Source: Bradyrhizobium tropiciagri (GTDB lineage Bacteria; Pseudomonadota; Alphaproteobacteria; Rhizobiales; Xanthobacteraceae). From it: a DNA stretch of 64,000 bases. A model generated the notes under the pieces. That model ran no database searches and was not told where the DNA came from. It worked only from the letters and a program-made list of their open reading frames with translations. Position numbers and translations under genes: made by a program. The DNA lies in NCBI RefSeq assembly GCF_018130505.1, contig NZ_JAFCKH010000012.1:147501-211500 (forward strand), given 5' to 3'. Positions 33,717-44,227 of the stretch are shown piece after piece; the first letter of the stretch is position 1; each line of letters starts with the position of its first letter.

Positions 33717-34871
33717 CTACTCCGCCGGTGCCGGTGGCGGCGGCGCTTTCACCGGTGCCTTGTCGACCTTCTTCGACCATGACCGGTAGTAGGCGAGCAG
33801 GGTCATCAGCACGATGCCGACCACGCTGACCAGGACCTGCATCGACAGGCTGCCGGACACCTCGACCAGCAGCACGTGGGCGATCACGGCAAGGAATACG
33901 CCGGAGCAGAACACCTCGAGCGACTGCTGGCCGCATTTGATGATCGGCTGGAGGATCGGTGATTCATAGCCGGCCCACTCGCGCGGCAGGTAGCGGGTGA
34001 CGAAGAAGGCCAGGATCACGAAGTGCAGCACGCGGTAGGGCGCGAGGTTGGTCTTGTCGTTCGGATTGAACGCGTCATAGAGCCAGGCCGGCATCGCCTG
34101 CCCAAGCTCGGGGAAGCGTCCGGCCAGCGTCATCACCAGCGCGAACAACAGATACGCAGCGCCCAGCACCAGGAAGCTTTGCGAGCGGATGAACTTGATC
34201 GATTCGCTGGCGCCGCCGAGTGCGAACCAGCCGCCGAACACGAACAGGAACTGCCAGCAGAACGGATTGAAATACCAAGTGCCGCCCGGATAGGCCGGCA
34301 GATTCCAGCCGAAATGGCGCGCGGCGAGATAGAGCAGGAACGACAGCACGAGCGTCAGATTGAGCCGCCGCAGCATCATCGCGAGCACCAGCGGATAGAC
34401 CACCATCAGCGCGATATAGAGCGGCAGCACGTCCATATTGACCGGCTTGAATGCGAGCAACAGGCCCTGATAGAGCGTCTCGGCCGGGTTGTGCATGAAG
34501 CCGGCGACGTTGAACTCGTTCTCCAGGTTCGGATCGTGGTAGCGCTGCGCGAGATAGCCGATCTCGGCGATGTAGATCACGAACAGCAGCACATGCGCGA
34601 CATAGATCTGCCAGGCCCGCTTGACGAGGCGGGTGGCGCCGATCACGAAGCCGCGCTCCATCATGATCCGCGCATAGACGAACGAGGCGGTGTAGCCGGA
34701 GATGAACACGAACAGGTCGGCCGCGTCGCTGAAGCCGAAGTTCTTCTGCGTGACCCAGTTGACCGCGTTGTTCGGGATATGGTCGAGGTAGATCGCCCAG
34801 TTGGCGAAGCCGCGCAGCAGGTCGAGCCGATAGTCGCGCCCACGCGGCGGCAGCACAGCCTTGACGTCCAT
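33717..34871 (-). CDS. opgC: OpgC family membrane acyltransferase
   Basis: A 384-residue inner-membrane protein with about ten hydrophobic spans. The start (MDVKAVLPPRGRDYRLDLLR) leads into the OpgC landmarks LDLLRGFANWAIYLDHIPNN and FGFSDAADLFVFISGYTA. OpgC adds succinyl groups to osmoregulated periplasmic glucans. AAGGGGAACGGACCC precedes the chosen ATG; the 11-codon extension upstream is weaker. The glucan synthesis genes are not in the window. The C-terminus is proline- and alanine-rich. Confidence 0.92.
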   Translation of the reverse strand: MDVKAVLPPRGRDYRLDLLRGFANWAIYLDHIPNNAVNWVTQKNFGFSDAADLFVFISGYTASFVYARIMMERGFVIGATRLVKRAWQIYVAHVLLFVIYIAEIGYLAQRYHDPNLENEFNVAGFMHNPAETLYQGLLLAFKPVNMDVLPLYIALMVVYPLVLAMMLRRLNLTLVLSFLLYLAARHFGWNLPAYPGGTWYFNPFCWQFLFVFGGWFALGGASESIKFIRSQSFLVLGAAYLLFALVMTLAGRFPELGQAMPAWLYDAFNPNDKTNLAPYRVLHFVILAFFVTRYLPREWAGYESPILQPIIKCGQQSLEVFCSGVFLAVIAHVLLVEVSGSLSMQVLVSVVGIVLMTLLAYYRSWSKKVDKAPVKAPPPPAPAE

Positions 34872-34995
34872 GGGTCCGTTCCCCTTGCCCAATCCGCGCG
34901 ACACCAGGCTCGCGAGGTCTTCACGGCGTCATATTAGAGCATGAACGAGACAAGTGTGTAGTGGGGGTGGGAAGCATCGCTTCAACCGCGACGTC

Positions 34996-35082
34996 GTAGG
35001 GTGGGCAAAGGAGCGTTAGCGACGTGCCCGCCATTCCCGGCGTGCTCGTGATGGTGGGCACGCTTCGCTTTGCCCACCCTGC
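34996..35082. repeat. Intergenic palindromic repeat, GTAGGGTGGGCAAAG family
   Basis: Arms GTAGGGTGGGCAAAGGAGCG and CGCTTCGCTTTGCCCACCCT with an inner GTGCCCGCCATTCC / ATGGTGGGCAC. Same family as 10581-10666. Confidence 0.75.
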
Positions 35083-35104
35083 GAACGACGGCGAACGCCG
35101 GGGT

Positions 35105-35719
35105 CTAGCGCTGCACGAACCCGCTGTGCAGCGTGGTGAACAGCGCCTTGCCCTTCTTCACCAGGTCGTATTTGCGGCCGTAGAGCAGCCAGACCGCGGT
35201 GAGGTGGCACATGCCGCCCATCATCAGCGACATCGCGGTGTAGGGATCGAGACTCTTGCGGTAGGTGCCGGCGCGGATCGCCTGCTTGATCAGCTGCACG
35301 TAGCGCAGCGCATATTTGTCGACCGCCTTCTTGACCCGCGGTTCGCTGGCAAGGACGCTCGGCCAGATCTCCAGGAAGAACACCCGGCCCCAGCTCGGGT
35401 TCTCGCTGATGTATTCGAAGTTGGTCATGAAGATGATGCGAAGCTGCTCGGCGGCATCGTCGCCCTTCACCAGCAGCGGCTCGGTCTTCTGGTACAGCGC
35501 CTCGAAATTACCCTCGGGCACTTCGAGGACCAGCGCGCGCTTGTCGGCGAAGTAATCATAGATGCTCGAGAGCGGCACCTTCGCCGCGGCGGCGATGTCG
35601 GTGAGGGAGGTGCGGTCGATTCCTTTCTGGCCGAACAGCCTGGTCGCCGCTGCAAGGATCTGCTCGCGCCGTTCGCGGCTGCGTTGTTGCTTGAGCTTGA
35701 GCGTCGTCCCCGCTGCCAC
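35105..35719 (-). CDS. TetR/AcrR family transcriptional regulator
   Basis: A 204-residue repressor. The N-terminal HTH reads RREQILAAATRLFGQKGIDR, then TSLTDIAAAAKVPLSSIYDY and FADKRALVLEV. The C-terminal part is an all-helical ligand and dimer domain. The GTG start at 35719 is preceded by GGGGGACATCA; the open frame runs 40 codons further upstream without a site. The ligand and target are unknown; neither neighbour is an obvious target. Confidence 0.88.
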   Translation of the reverse strand: MAAGTTLKLKQQRSRERREQILAAATRLFGQKGIDRTSLTDIAAAAKVPLSSIYDYFADKRALVLEVPEGNFEALYQKTEPLLVKGDDAAEQLRIIFMTNFEYISENPSWGRVFFLEIWPSVLASEPRVKKAVDKYALRYVQLIKQAIRAGTYRKSLDPYTAMSLMMGGMCHLTAVWLLYGRKYDLVKKGKALFTTLHSGFVQR

Positions 35720-35945
35720 TGATGTCCCCCCGCGTCCTGCAAAACAGTAAGGCAGCAAAATGGGAATACCAAGCTCAATTACGGGTTGAGTGAAGGTAAT
35801 CAGGTGTCGGCGCGGTGCGTTCCGTTGTTGGTCAAGCACGGAACGCGTTGCGGGGAGAATGCGCGAACGCTTGGCCAGCGAGTTTGCATCCGAATATTTC
35901 TCGCGCGCGTCCTGCCGGGAACCGCCGGTCGCGAACCCCAGCGGT

Positions 35946-36503
35946 TCAGCAGGCGCATCTCCGATAGACCGTCAGCCCCGATGCGCCGCCCGCGGTCCGC
36001 CCTTCCGGCGGCGCTTGCGCGGCTTCGTTCGCGGCGCGCCGGGCTGCGAGCAGCAGCGCGCGAGCCTCTGCGATGCGGGACATCACGGTGGATACCGGAA
36101 CGCCGGTGACCTCGCCTATCTCCCTGTAGGACAGATCGAGATAATCGCGCAGCGCGATGGTCTCGCCGAGTAGTGCGGGCAGTTCGTCGACGAGTTCTCG
36201 GATCGTCGCCTTGCCGCGCCGGTCCGATGCTGCCGCCGCGGCAGCATCCTGCGGCGGAGCGCGCAAGGCGAGCCTTTCCTGGCAGACGGTTCTGAGGATG
36301 GCGAGCAGCCACGGTTTGACGGCCGGCCCGCGGAAACCGTCGAACAGGCGCAGTGCGCGTTGATAGCATTCCTCGGCGGCTTGTTCGGCGTCGTTCTGGT
36401 TCCGCATCAGGACATGCGCAAACCCATAGACGTCGTCGAGCCACGGCACCGTCGCGTCTCGAAACGCCTGCGCGGTTTTATTCCCCACCTTCGAACTGCG
36501 CAT
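35946..36503 (-). CDS. ECF-type RNA polymerase sigma factor
   Basis: A 185-residue sigma-70 family protein of ECF size. Region 2 is VYGFAHVLMRNQNDAEQAAE with KPWLLAILRTVCQERLA as the later part; region 4 has LSYREIGEVTGVPVSTVMSR. The C-terminus ends in CAC after a proline- and arginine-rich tail. No anti-sigma gene is adjacent. The start is uncertain (ATG at 36503 or 36506, neither with a good ribosome-binding site); the longer frame reaching 37055 overlaps the divergent AraC gene and is not believed. Confidence 0.85.
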   Translation of the reverse strand: MRSSKVGNKTAQAFRDATVPWLDDVYGFAHVLMRNQNDAEQAAEECYQRALRLFDGFRGPAVKPWLLAILRTVCQERLALRAPPQDAAAAAASDRRGKATIRELVDELPALLGETIALRDYLDLSYREIGEVTGVPVSTVMSRIAEARALLLAARRAANEAAQAPPEGRTAGGASGLTVYRRCAC

Positions 36504-36677
36504 CATTGGGTTGCGTCTCGTGAATGACTTTACCGCCAATGGGCCGAGTGGTATCAGGCTCCCCGCCGGAGTCGTGGACCGTCGCGCCAAGCGTAGGGAC
36601 AGCAACGACATGCGCACCCCGGGAAACACGATCGATGATCGTCTGGCTGGATCGATCGGGCTTTCGGAGCACGGATC

Positions 36678-37658
36678 ATGTCCGCGACACAGGTGCCGAA
36701 CCGCTTCTCGATCTTCCATCACGGGCTGGCCAGAGGGCCCGCCTACGAGGCGTGGCGCGAGGGCATCTGCCGCGGCTTTTGCCGGCTCGACGTCGCGCCC
36801 GTCGGTGACGATCGGATCGACTGCCGCAACGAGTTCACGCAACTGCATTCCGTTGCGATCGCAACGCCCCAGGGCCACTCCGCGCGCTTCGCCCGGACGC
36901 GCGCGCTTCTCGATGACGGCTGCGACGATCTGGTGATGATCCTGGCGACGCGCGGCAAGGTGCACGTCACGCAAGGAAGCAAGTCGATCGAAGTGACGCG
37001 CGGGCAGATGTGCCTCACTGAAATGAACGTCGTCGGGACAGCCGATCTCACACAAATCGGCGGGTTCACGACGGCGCGGTTTCCCCGGCGCCTGCTGCTG
37101 CAGGTCGCGCCGTCAGCGGAGACTCAGCTGGCGCGGCCGCTCGGCGGCGATCTTGCGTTGAGTGCGATGATCGAGCGCTATTCGGCGCTGTGCACGGAGT
37201 TGGCCGGCGATCTGGATGTCGGGGGTCAGCAGGCGGCGGCGCAGCATCTGTCCGATCTCGTCGGCCTTGTTCTGGGCACCGGCGCGGTGAAAAGGGAATT
37301 GGCTGCGCGGAGCGGCTTGTCGAAGGCGCGGCTCGATCTCCTGAAGGCCGACATCCTGAAGAACCTCGACAATGGCAGCCTTACGATCGAGGCCGTCGCC
37401 GGCGCGAACGCGTTGAGCACGCGGCAGGCGCAGCGCCTGTTCGCGTCCGCCGGGACGACGTTCTCGGAGTTCGTGCTGGAGCAGCGGCTGCTGCTGGCGC
37501 GCCGGCTGCTGCTTCATGAGCAGGGCGCCGGCCGCAAGGTCAGCGACGTCGCCTATACGGTCGGCTTCAACGACCTCTCCTATTTCCATCGTGCGTTCCG
37601 CAGGAAGTTCGGCGTCGCGCCGGCGGAGATGCAAATGGAATTGGGGCGCAGGCATTGA
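36678..37658 (+). CDS. AraC family transcriptional regulator
   Basis: A 326-residue regulator with an N-terminal sensing domain of the AraC-binding-like type and a C-terminal double HTH: LTIEAVAGANALSTRQAQRL with SEFVLEQRLLLARRLL, then KVSDVAYTVGFNDLSYFHRA and FRRKFGVAPAEM. It is divergent from the ECF sigma gene across a 174-base gap; the two may be functionally linked. Ligand and targets unknown. Confidence 0.93.
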   Translation: MSATQVPNRFSIFHHGLARGPAYEAWREGICRGFCRLDVAPVGDDRIDCRNEFTQLHSVAIATPQGHSARFARTRALLDDGCDDLVMILATRGKVHVTQGSKSIEVTRGQMCLTEMNVVGTADLTQIGGFTTARFPRRLLLQVAPSAETQLARPLGGDLALSAMIERYSALCTELAGDLDVGGQQAAAQHLSDLVGLVLGTGAVKRELAARSGLSKARLDLLKADILKNLDNGSLTIEAVAGANALSTRQAQRLFASAGTTFSEFVLEQRLLLARRLLLHEQGAGRKVSDVAYTVGFNDLSYFHRAFRRKFGVAPAEMQMELGRRH

Positions 37659-37719
37659 ACGCCTGCTGCCGCGGATGTAGATCAGGACACCTGCTCCATC
37701 CGAACGTGTGTAGTCCCCC

Positions 37720-38532
37720 ATGCCCCTGTGGACCTGCGAACAATGCGGCGCGCAATTTCCCGAAGCCGCCGCGCCGCCGGCGGCCTGTCCGATATGCGAG
37801 GACGAGCGGCAATATGTGAACTGGAAAGGGCAGACGTGGCTGACGCGCGATGACCTCGCGCAGCGGCACCGGCTGGTCTGGCGCGATGATCTCGGCCTTG
37901 TTGGACTGGCGCTCGAGCCGTCCTTTGCGATCGGGCAGCGCGCACTGCTGGTGCCTGACGGCGGCGGCTGCGTGATGTGGGACTGCGTGCCGCTGGCGAC
38001 GCCGGAGGCGATCGCGCATGTCAGATCGCTCGGCGGTCTGAAGGCGATCGCGATCTCGCATCCGCATTATTATGGCGCGGTCGCCGACTGGAGCGCGGCA
38101 TTCAATAACGCGCCGGTCTATCTGCACGGCGACGATGCGCAATGGGTGACGCGGCCTTATCCATCGATCGTGCCGTGGCAGGGCGACAGCCATCGCATCT
38201 CCGACGACATCCTCCTGGTGCGGGCCGGCGGGCACTTCGCCGGCGCCACCGTGCTGCACTGGCGGGCCGGCGCGGAGGGCCGCGGCGCGCTGCTCACCGG
38301 CGACATCGCCATGGTCGCGATGGACCGCCGCTCGCTGAGCTTCATGTACAGCTATCCGAACTACATTCCGCTCAACGCCGCCGCGGTCCGCACCATCGCG
38401 GACAGGGTGGCGCCGCTCGCCTTCGACCGCATCTATGGCGCCTGGTGGGGCAAGAACATCGCCGCCGACGGCAAGGCGGCATTCGATCGTTCGGTGCAGC
38501 GCTACATCGCCGCGATCTCCGACCGCGGCTGA
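37720..38532 (+). CDS. MBL-fold protein with N-terminal zinc ribbon
   Basis: A 270-residue protein. Residues 1-30 form a rubredoxin-like zinc ribbon ([21 protein letters not shown]; two CxxC pairs). The rest resembles the metallo-beta-lactamase fold ([41 protein letters not shown]), but the metal motif reads HPHYYG where HxHxDH is expected, so one metal site is incomplete. The pattern is a recognised hypothetical family in Bradyrhizobium and its relatives; the biochemical role is unknown. Confidence 0.82.
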   Translation: MPLWTCEQCGAQFPEAAAPPAACPICEDERQYVNWKGQTWLTRDDLAQRHRLVWRDDLGLVGLALEPSFAIGQRALLVPDGGGCVMWDCVPLATPEAIAHVRSLGGLKAIAISHPHYYGAVADWSAAFNNAPVYLHGDDAQWVTRPYPSIVPWQGDSHRISDDILLVRAGGHFAGATVLHWRAGAEGRGALLTGDIAMVAMDRRSLSFMYSYPNYIPLNAAAVRTIADRVAPLAFDRIYGAWWGKNIAADGKAAFDRSVQRYIAAISDRG

Positions 38533-38642
38533 CGGACCCGGCGGCCGGCGTCCCCGCCATAGGCGTGCGTCGGAAATCTTGCCAGCAGGCAGCGCCGCGC
38601 TATATCAGGGCTTTCCCACCCCTCGCGGATTTCCGAGTTCCC

Positions 38643-40502
38643 ATGACCGACACTGCTGCCGCCGAAACCCAGCCGTTCCAGGCCGAGGTCGCCGAATTGC
38701 TGCACCTGATGGTGCACTCGGTCTATTCCGAGACCGACATCTTCCTGCGCGAGCTGATCTCGAACGCCTCCGACGCCTGCGACAAGCTGCGCTACCAGGC
38801 GATCGCCCATCCCGAGTTGATCACTGACGGCGCGCCGCCCGAGATCAGGATCGCGCCCGACAAGACGGCGAACACGCTGACCGTCGCCGACACCGGCATC
38901 GGCATGGACCGCCAGGAGCTGATCGACAATCTCGGCACCATCGCGCGCTCCGGCACCAAGTCGTTCCTGTCGAAGCTGACCGAGGCCAAGGACGGCGCCA
39001 ATCTGATCGGCCAGTTCGGCGTCGGCTTCTACGCCGCCTTCATGGTGGCCGAGAAGATCGTCGTCACCAGCCGCCGCGCCGGCAGTGACGAGGTGTGGGT
39101 GTGGACCTCGGCCGGCGGCAGCGGCTTCGAGATTGCTCCCGCCAGCGAGGAGGCGGCAGCGCGCGTCGCGCGCGGCACCGAGATCGTGCTGCATCTCAAG
39201 CCGGACGCGGCGAAATATCTCGAGGCTTACGAGATCGAGCGCATCGTCCGCGAATATTCCGACAACATCCAGTTTCCGATCCTCCTGGTGCCGGGCGAGG
39301 GCGAGCCGCGCCAGATCAATTCGGCGAGCGCGCTGTGGCAGCGGTCCAAATCCGAGCTCAAGCCGGAGGACTATGCGCAGGCCTACAAGCAGATCGCCGG
39401 CGCCTTCGACGAACCCGCGATGACGCTGCATTACCGTGCCGAGGGCCGCCAGTCCTACGCCGTGCTGCTGTTCGCGCCGTCGCAAAAGCCGTTCGACCTG
39501 TTCCAGGTCGAGCGCAAGGGCAAGGTCAAGCTCTATGTCCGCCGCGTCTTCATCGCTGACGACGCCGAGCTGTTGCCGGCCTATTTGCGCTTCATCCGCG
39601 GCGTGATCGACAGCGAGGATCTGCCGCTCAACATCTCGCGCGAGATGCTGCAAAACAATCCGCAGCTGGCGCAGATCCGCAGGGCCGTCACCGGCCGCGT
39701 CATCGGCGAATTGGAAACGCTCGGCGAGAAGGATCAGGACGCGTTCGCAAAAATCTGGGACGCGTTCGGCCCGGTCATCAAGGAAGGCCTGTACGAGGAT
39801 TTCGAGCGCCGCGAAAAGCTGCTGGCGCTGTCGCGCTTCACCACGACGTCGGGCGAGAACCGCACGCTGAAGCAGTATGTCGACGATCTCAAGCCGAACC
39901 AGACCGAGATCTATTATCTGGTCGGCGACAGCATCGAGCGGCTGAAATCGAACCCGAAGCTGGAATCGGCGCGCGCCCGCGGCATCGAGGTGCTGCTGCT
40001 GACCGATCCGGTCGACGCGTTCTGGACCTCGGCGCCGCTGGATTTCGGCGGCAAGCCGCTGAAGTCGCTGAGCCAGGGCGATATCGATTTCGGCCTGATC
40101 CCGCTCACCGACACCGATGAGAAAAAGGACGAGCCCGCCGCCGATGCCGCGACCACGATCGCGATCGTCAAGGATGCGCTCGGCGAGCGCGTCTCCGACG
40201 TCCGCGCCTCGCAGCGGCTGACCGCGAGCGCCTCCTGCCTCGTCGCCGGCGGCGATGCCCGCGACCGCGCGCTGGAGCGGCTGCTCGCCCAGCAGAACCG
40301 CGGCGAGATCACGAGACCGATTCTCGAGATCAACCTGCGCCACCCGCTGGTCGCCGCGCTCGCTGCTGATACCGATCAGGCGAAGGACCTGTCCCTGCTG
40401 CTGTTCGAGCAGGCCCAGATCCTCGACGGCGAAATCCCCGACGACCCCGCCGCCTTCGCCGGTCGCCTCAACCAGCTCGTGCTGCGCGGCGTTGGGAAAT
40501 AG
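38643..40502 (+). CDS. htpG: Molecular chaperone HtpG (bacterial Hsp90)
   Basis: A 619-residue dimeric ATP-dependent chaperone. The N-terminal GHKL ATPase domain is intact: [49 protein letters not shown]. The middle domain includes the catalytic arginine region ([23 protein letters not shown]), and a C-terminal dimerisation domain follows. The length is normal for HtpG. The gene appears monocistronic, followed by two palindromic repeats. No sigma-32-like promoter could be read with confidence. Confidence 0.97.
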   Translation: MTDTAAAETQPFQAEVAELLHLMVHSVYSETDIFLRELISNASDACDKLRYQAIAHPELITDGAPPEIRIAPDKTANTLTVADTGIGMDRQELIDNLGTIARSGTKSFLSKLTEAKDGANLIGQFGVGFYAAFMVAEKIVVTSRRAGSDEVWVWTSAGGSGFEIAPASEEAAARVARGTEIVLHLKPDAAKYLEAYEIERIVREYSDNIQFPILLVPGEGEPRQINSASALWQRSKSELKPEDYAQAYKQIAGAFDEPAMTLHYRAEGRQSYAVLLFAPSQKPFDLFQVERKGKVKLYVRRVFIADDAELLPAYLRFIRGVIDSEDLPLNISREMLQNNPQLAQIRRAVTGRVIGELETLGEKDQDAFAKIWDAFGPVIKEGLYEDFERREKLLALSRFTTTSGENRTLKQYVDDLKPNQTEIYYLVGDSIERLKSNPKLESARARGIEVLLLTDPVDAFWTSAPLDFGGKPLKSLSQGDIDFGLIPLTDTDEKKDEPAADAATTIAIVKDALGERVSDVRASQRLTASASCLVAGGDARDRALERLLAQQNRGEITRPILEINLRHPLVAALAADTDQAKDLSLLLFEQAQILDGEIPDDPAAFAGRLNQLVLRGVGK

Positions 40503-40506
40503 CTTC

Positions 40507-40591
40507 GTAGCCCGGATGGAGCGAAGCGCAATCCGGGACCTCGCGATGCGGATGAACTGACCCGGATTACGCTTCGCTCCATCCGGGCTAC
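40507..40591. repeat. Intergenic palindromic repeat, GTAGCCCGGATG family
   Basis: GTAGCCCGGATGGAGCGAAG...CGCAATCCGGG and CCCGGATTACGCTTCGCTCC...ATCCGGGCTAC form a near-perfect hairpin just behind htpG. Confidence 0.8.
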
Positions 40592-40602
40592 GTACTTCAT
40601 TT

Positions 40603-40709
40603 CCCGTCATGCTGAGGAGCGCGCAGCGCGTCTCGAAGCATGCACGGCCCGGCTGGTGGCCGTCGATGTTTCGAGACGGCTGCTACGCAGCCTCCTCAGC
40701 ATGACGGGG
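40603..40709. repeat. Intergenic palindromic repeat, CCCGTCATCCTGAGG family
   Basis: Outer arms CCCGTCATGCTGAGGAG and CTCCTCAGCATGACGGG with an inner TCTCGAAGCATGCACGGCC / GGCCGTCGATGTTTCGAGA pair. Copies at 42148-42254 and 60845-60948. Confidence 0.8.
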
Positions 40710-40787
40710 AGGGGGACTACGCACCTCGAACAATAAAGACCCGGGAGCCCCGCGCATTCGCCCGCTTGACAAGGCCACACCATGTTG

Positions 40788-40809
40788 ATGTTATGTTATA
40801 ACATAACAT
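40788..40809. promoter_or_regulatory. Zur-type operator (zinc box)
   Basis: A perfect 22-bp palindrome whose half-site is ATGTTATGTTA. This is the form of the Zur (Fur-family zinc repressor) box in alphaproteobacteria, GTTATNNNATAAC at the core. It ends 55 bases before the ATG of the COG0523 GTPase gene, a classical Zur target. The gene is therefore expected to be induced when zinc is scarce. Confidence 0.88.
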
Positions 40810-40864
40810 TCACTCCGGAGCCGCATGCCCCGCCGTCCGTCCCTCCAGCAACTGTTTGATCTCG

Positions 40865-42070
<1,206 letters not shown>

Positions 42071-42077
42071 GACTCTC

Positions 42078-42131
42078 GTAGCCCGGATGCAGCTCCGGGG
42101 CGCGTGCGCCGCGGAGCTGCATCCGGGCTAC
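42078..42131. repeat. Intergenic palindromic repeat, GTAGCCCGGATG family (short form)
   Basis: GTAGCCCGGATGCAGCTCCG pairs perfectly with CGGAGCTGCATCCGGGCTAC across a GC-rich loop. Confidence 0.8.
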
Positions 42132-42147
42132 GAGCTAGGCTCTCTGC

Positions 42148-42254
42148 CCCGTCATCCTGAGGAGCGCGAAGCGCGTCTCGAAGGATGCACGGCCCGGCCG
42201 GTGGCCGTCGATCCTTCGAGGCTCGCCAAGAGGCTCGCGCCTCAGGATGACGGG
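42148..42254. repeat. Intergenic palindromic repeat, CCCGTCATCCTGAGG family
   Basis: CCCGTCATCCTGAGGAGCG opens and CTCAGGATGACGGG closes the element; inner GAAGGATGCACGGCC / GGCCGTCGATCCTTC. A close copy of 40603-40709, so one gene (the Zur-regulated GTPase) is bracketed by two copies of two repeat families. Confidence 0.8.
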
Positions 42255-42358
42255 ATTGACAGCATGGCGCGACAAGGTCGCTGACACCTCCGCAAAACCC
42301 GAACCCAAATCGCTTCGTATCTGCTACACGGTTTGCGACGAAACTGCGCGGCGGTGCG

Positions 42359-43507
42359 ATGAGCGGCAGCGAGATTTTTTACGGCGGCATTCCGGTGTTT
42401 CGCGGCTTCGCGCGGCTGATGGACCCCGCGCTCTATGCGCCGCTGCCCGGCGACTGGAGCGTCGGCGTCGCCGACATCGTCGATTCCACCAAGGCGATCG
42501 CCGCGCAGCGCTACAAGGCGGTCAACATGGCCGGCGCCGCGGTGGTCGCCGCCGTGACCAACGCGCTCGACGGCCGCGACTTCCCCTTCGTGTTCGGCGG
42601 CGATGGCGCCAGCTTCGCGGTCGCGCCCGATGATTTCGACAGGACGCGCGATGCGCTGGCTGCGACCGCGCGCTGGGTACGCGACGATCTCGACCTCGTG
42701 ATGCGGGTGGCGCTGGTGCCGGTCGCCGCGATCCGCGCGGCGGGCGCCGACGTTCGCGTCGCGCGGTTCGGGCCGTCGGCCAATCTCGCCTATGCGATGT
42801 TCTCCGGCGGCGGGCTGGCGTTCGCCGATGCCGCGATGAAGCGCGGCGAGTTTGCGATCGATCCGGCGCCGGAGGGCGCGCAGCCCGATCTGTCCGGCCT
42901 GTCCTGCCGCTTCGAGGTGATGCCGTCCGCGCGCGGCGTCATCCTCTCGCTGCTGGTGATGCCGGCGAAGGGCGCCGATCCCGCGGCGTTCCGCAAGGTG
43001 ATCGAGGACATCGTCGCGCGCGTCGAGACCACGCCGGAGGCCGGGCGGCCGGTGCCGTCAGGCGGTCCGCCGCTGCGCTTTCCGCCGCAGGGCATCGAGT
43101 ATGAAGCGCGCGCGATGCGGCGCGGCGGCTCGCTGGCGCTGCGGCGCGCCGCCGTGCTCGGCTTTGCGTTCTGGGCCTTTGTCGTGTTCCGCCTCGGCCT
43201 CAAGGTCGGCAAGTTCGTGCCGAAGCTTTATCTCCAACAGGTGGTGGAGAACTCCGACTTCCGCAAATTCGACGACGGCCTGCGCATGATCCTCGACTGC
43301 ACCGCCGAGCTCGCGGCCGAACTCGAGCAGCGCCTTGCCGCCGCTTCCGCGCAGGGCATCGTGCGCTACGGCCTGCATGAGCAGGACGCCGCGATGATGA
43401 CCTGCTTCACGCCGTCGGTGATGCGAAGCGATCACGTCCATTTCATCGACGGCGCCAGCGGCGGCTACGCCGCCGCCGCGACCGTGCTGAAGGCGCGGGT
43501 GATGTAG
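42359..43507 (+). CDS. DUF3095 family protein
   Basis: A 382-residue protein matching DUF3095, a family with a nucleotide-cyclase-like fold at the N-terminus (VGVADIVDSTKAIAAQRYKA; FPFVFGGDGASFAVAPDD) and a C-terminal domain (DFRKFDDGLRMILDCTAELA). The aspartates in ADIVDST and GGDGAS sit where cyclases bind metal, yet catalysis has not been shown that I know of. A short hydrophobic stretch (LGFAFWAFVVFRLGLKVG) lies near residue 270. It is transcribed alone between repeats. Confidence 0.88.
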   Translation: MSGSEIFYGGIPVFRGFARLMDPALYAPLPGDWSVGVADIVDSTKAIAAQRYKAVNMAGAAVVAAVTNALDGRDFPFVFGGDGASFAVAPDDFDRTRDALAATARWVRDDLDLVMRVALVPVAAIRAAGADVRVARFGPSANLAYAMFSGGGLAFADAAMKRGEFAIDPAPEGAQPDLSGLSCRFEVMPSARGVILSLLVMPAKGADPAAFRKVIEDIVARVETTPEAGRPVPSGGPPLRFPPQGIEYEARAMRRGGSLALRRAAVLGFAFWAFVVFRLGLKVGKFVPKLYLQQVVENSDFRKFDDGLRMILDCTAELAAELEQRLAAASAQGIVRYGLHEQDAAMMTCFTPSVMRSDHVHFIDGASGGYAAAATVLKARVM

Positions 43508-43516
43508 CCGTTTCCT

Positions 43517-43680
43517 TCACCTCTCCTCGCGCTTTGCGGGGAGAGGTCGGATCGCATCGCAGATGCGATCCGGGTGAGGGGCAGGGCACACTGCTCGACA
43601 AGCGACGAGGTGCTCGCCGGATGGAAGCTCCTCACCCCAACCCTCTCCCCGCGAAAGAGCGGGGAGAGGGGGCGGAGAGA
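43517..43680. repeat. Intergenic palindromic repeat, CTCTCCCCG family
   Basis: CACCTCTCCTCGCGCTTTGC...GGGGAGAGGTCGGATCGCAT and ATGCGATCCGGGTGAGGGG, ending CTCTCCCCGCGAAAGAGCGG. Fourth clear copy of the family; it lies between convergent genes. Confidence 0.8.
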
Positions 43681-43692
43681 GCATAGCCTCCC

Positions 43693-44136
43693 TTACCGCC
43701 CCACGCGCGTCCAGGTCTCGCCGCCGCACAGCGCACCGACGCAGCCTTCGACGCGCAGCGTGCTGTCGCCGGTCACCGTGATGCTGCTGGCATAGGTGCC
43801 GCCGTCATCGGCATTGTAGATCTGGCCCGACCATTTTCCGGCCGCGACCGGCTGCATGCCGGAGAACAGCGGCAGGCCGATCATCGGGCGCGTCACCAGC
43901 GACGGGTTGGGGTTCTTGTTGTCGACCTGCGGTTTGCCGGTCATCGGATCGATCGGCTCGCGCAACGACACGATCACGCCGCAGATGCCGCCGCCGCATT
44001 TGCTGATCTTGACGCGCGCGTCACCTGCCTGGGTCTGCCACACGCCGGTCGGCTCGGGCGCGCTTTGCGCATGCGCGAGCGGCGCAGCGAGTGTCGCCGC
44101 AAGGATTGCCACCACGTATCCGAATCGCCAAGCCAT
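43693..44136 (-). CDS. DUF2147 domain secreted protein
   Basis: A 147-residue exported protein. The Sec signal peptide (AILAATLAAPLAHA-QS) is followed by the DUF2147 beta-barrel-like pattern: PTGVWQTQAGDARVKISKCG, CGVIVSLREPIDPMTGKPQV and GKWSGQIYNADDGGTYAS. Four cysteines in two CxxxxC-like groups suggest disulfides. DUF2147 proteins are periplasmic and of unknown function. Confidence 0.9.
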   Translation of the reverse strand: MAWRFGYVVAILAATLAAPLAHAQSAPEPTGVWQTQAGDARVKISKCGGGICGVIVSLREPIDPMTGKPQVDNKNPNPSLVTRPMIGLPLFSGMQPVAAGKWSGQIYNADDGGTYASSITVTGDSTLRVEGCVGALCGGETWTRVGR

Positions 44137-44227
44137 GACCGTTCCCCAAAAAAGCGGGCCTGCATAGCAAGTCGAACGATTTCTGCAACGTCATAATCGC
44201 GCGAACAGACGCGCGCCGGGCCGCACG

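Noticed and set aside
35946-37055. Extended 369-codon version of the ECF sigma gene
   Set aside because: The extra N-terminal part is antisense to the AraC gene; the sigma fold starts near 36500.
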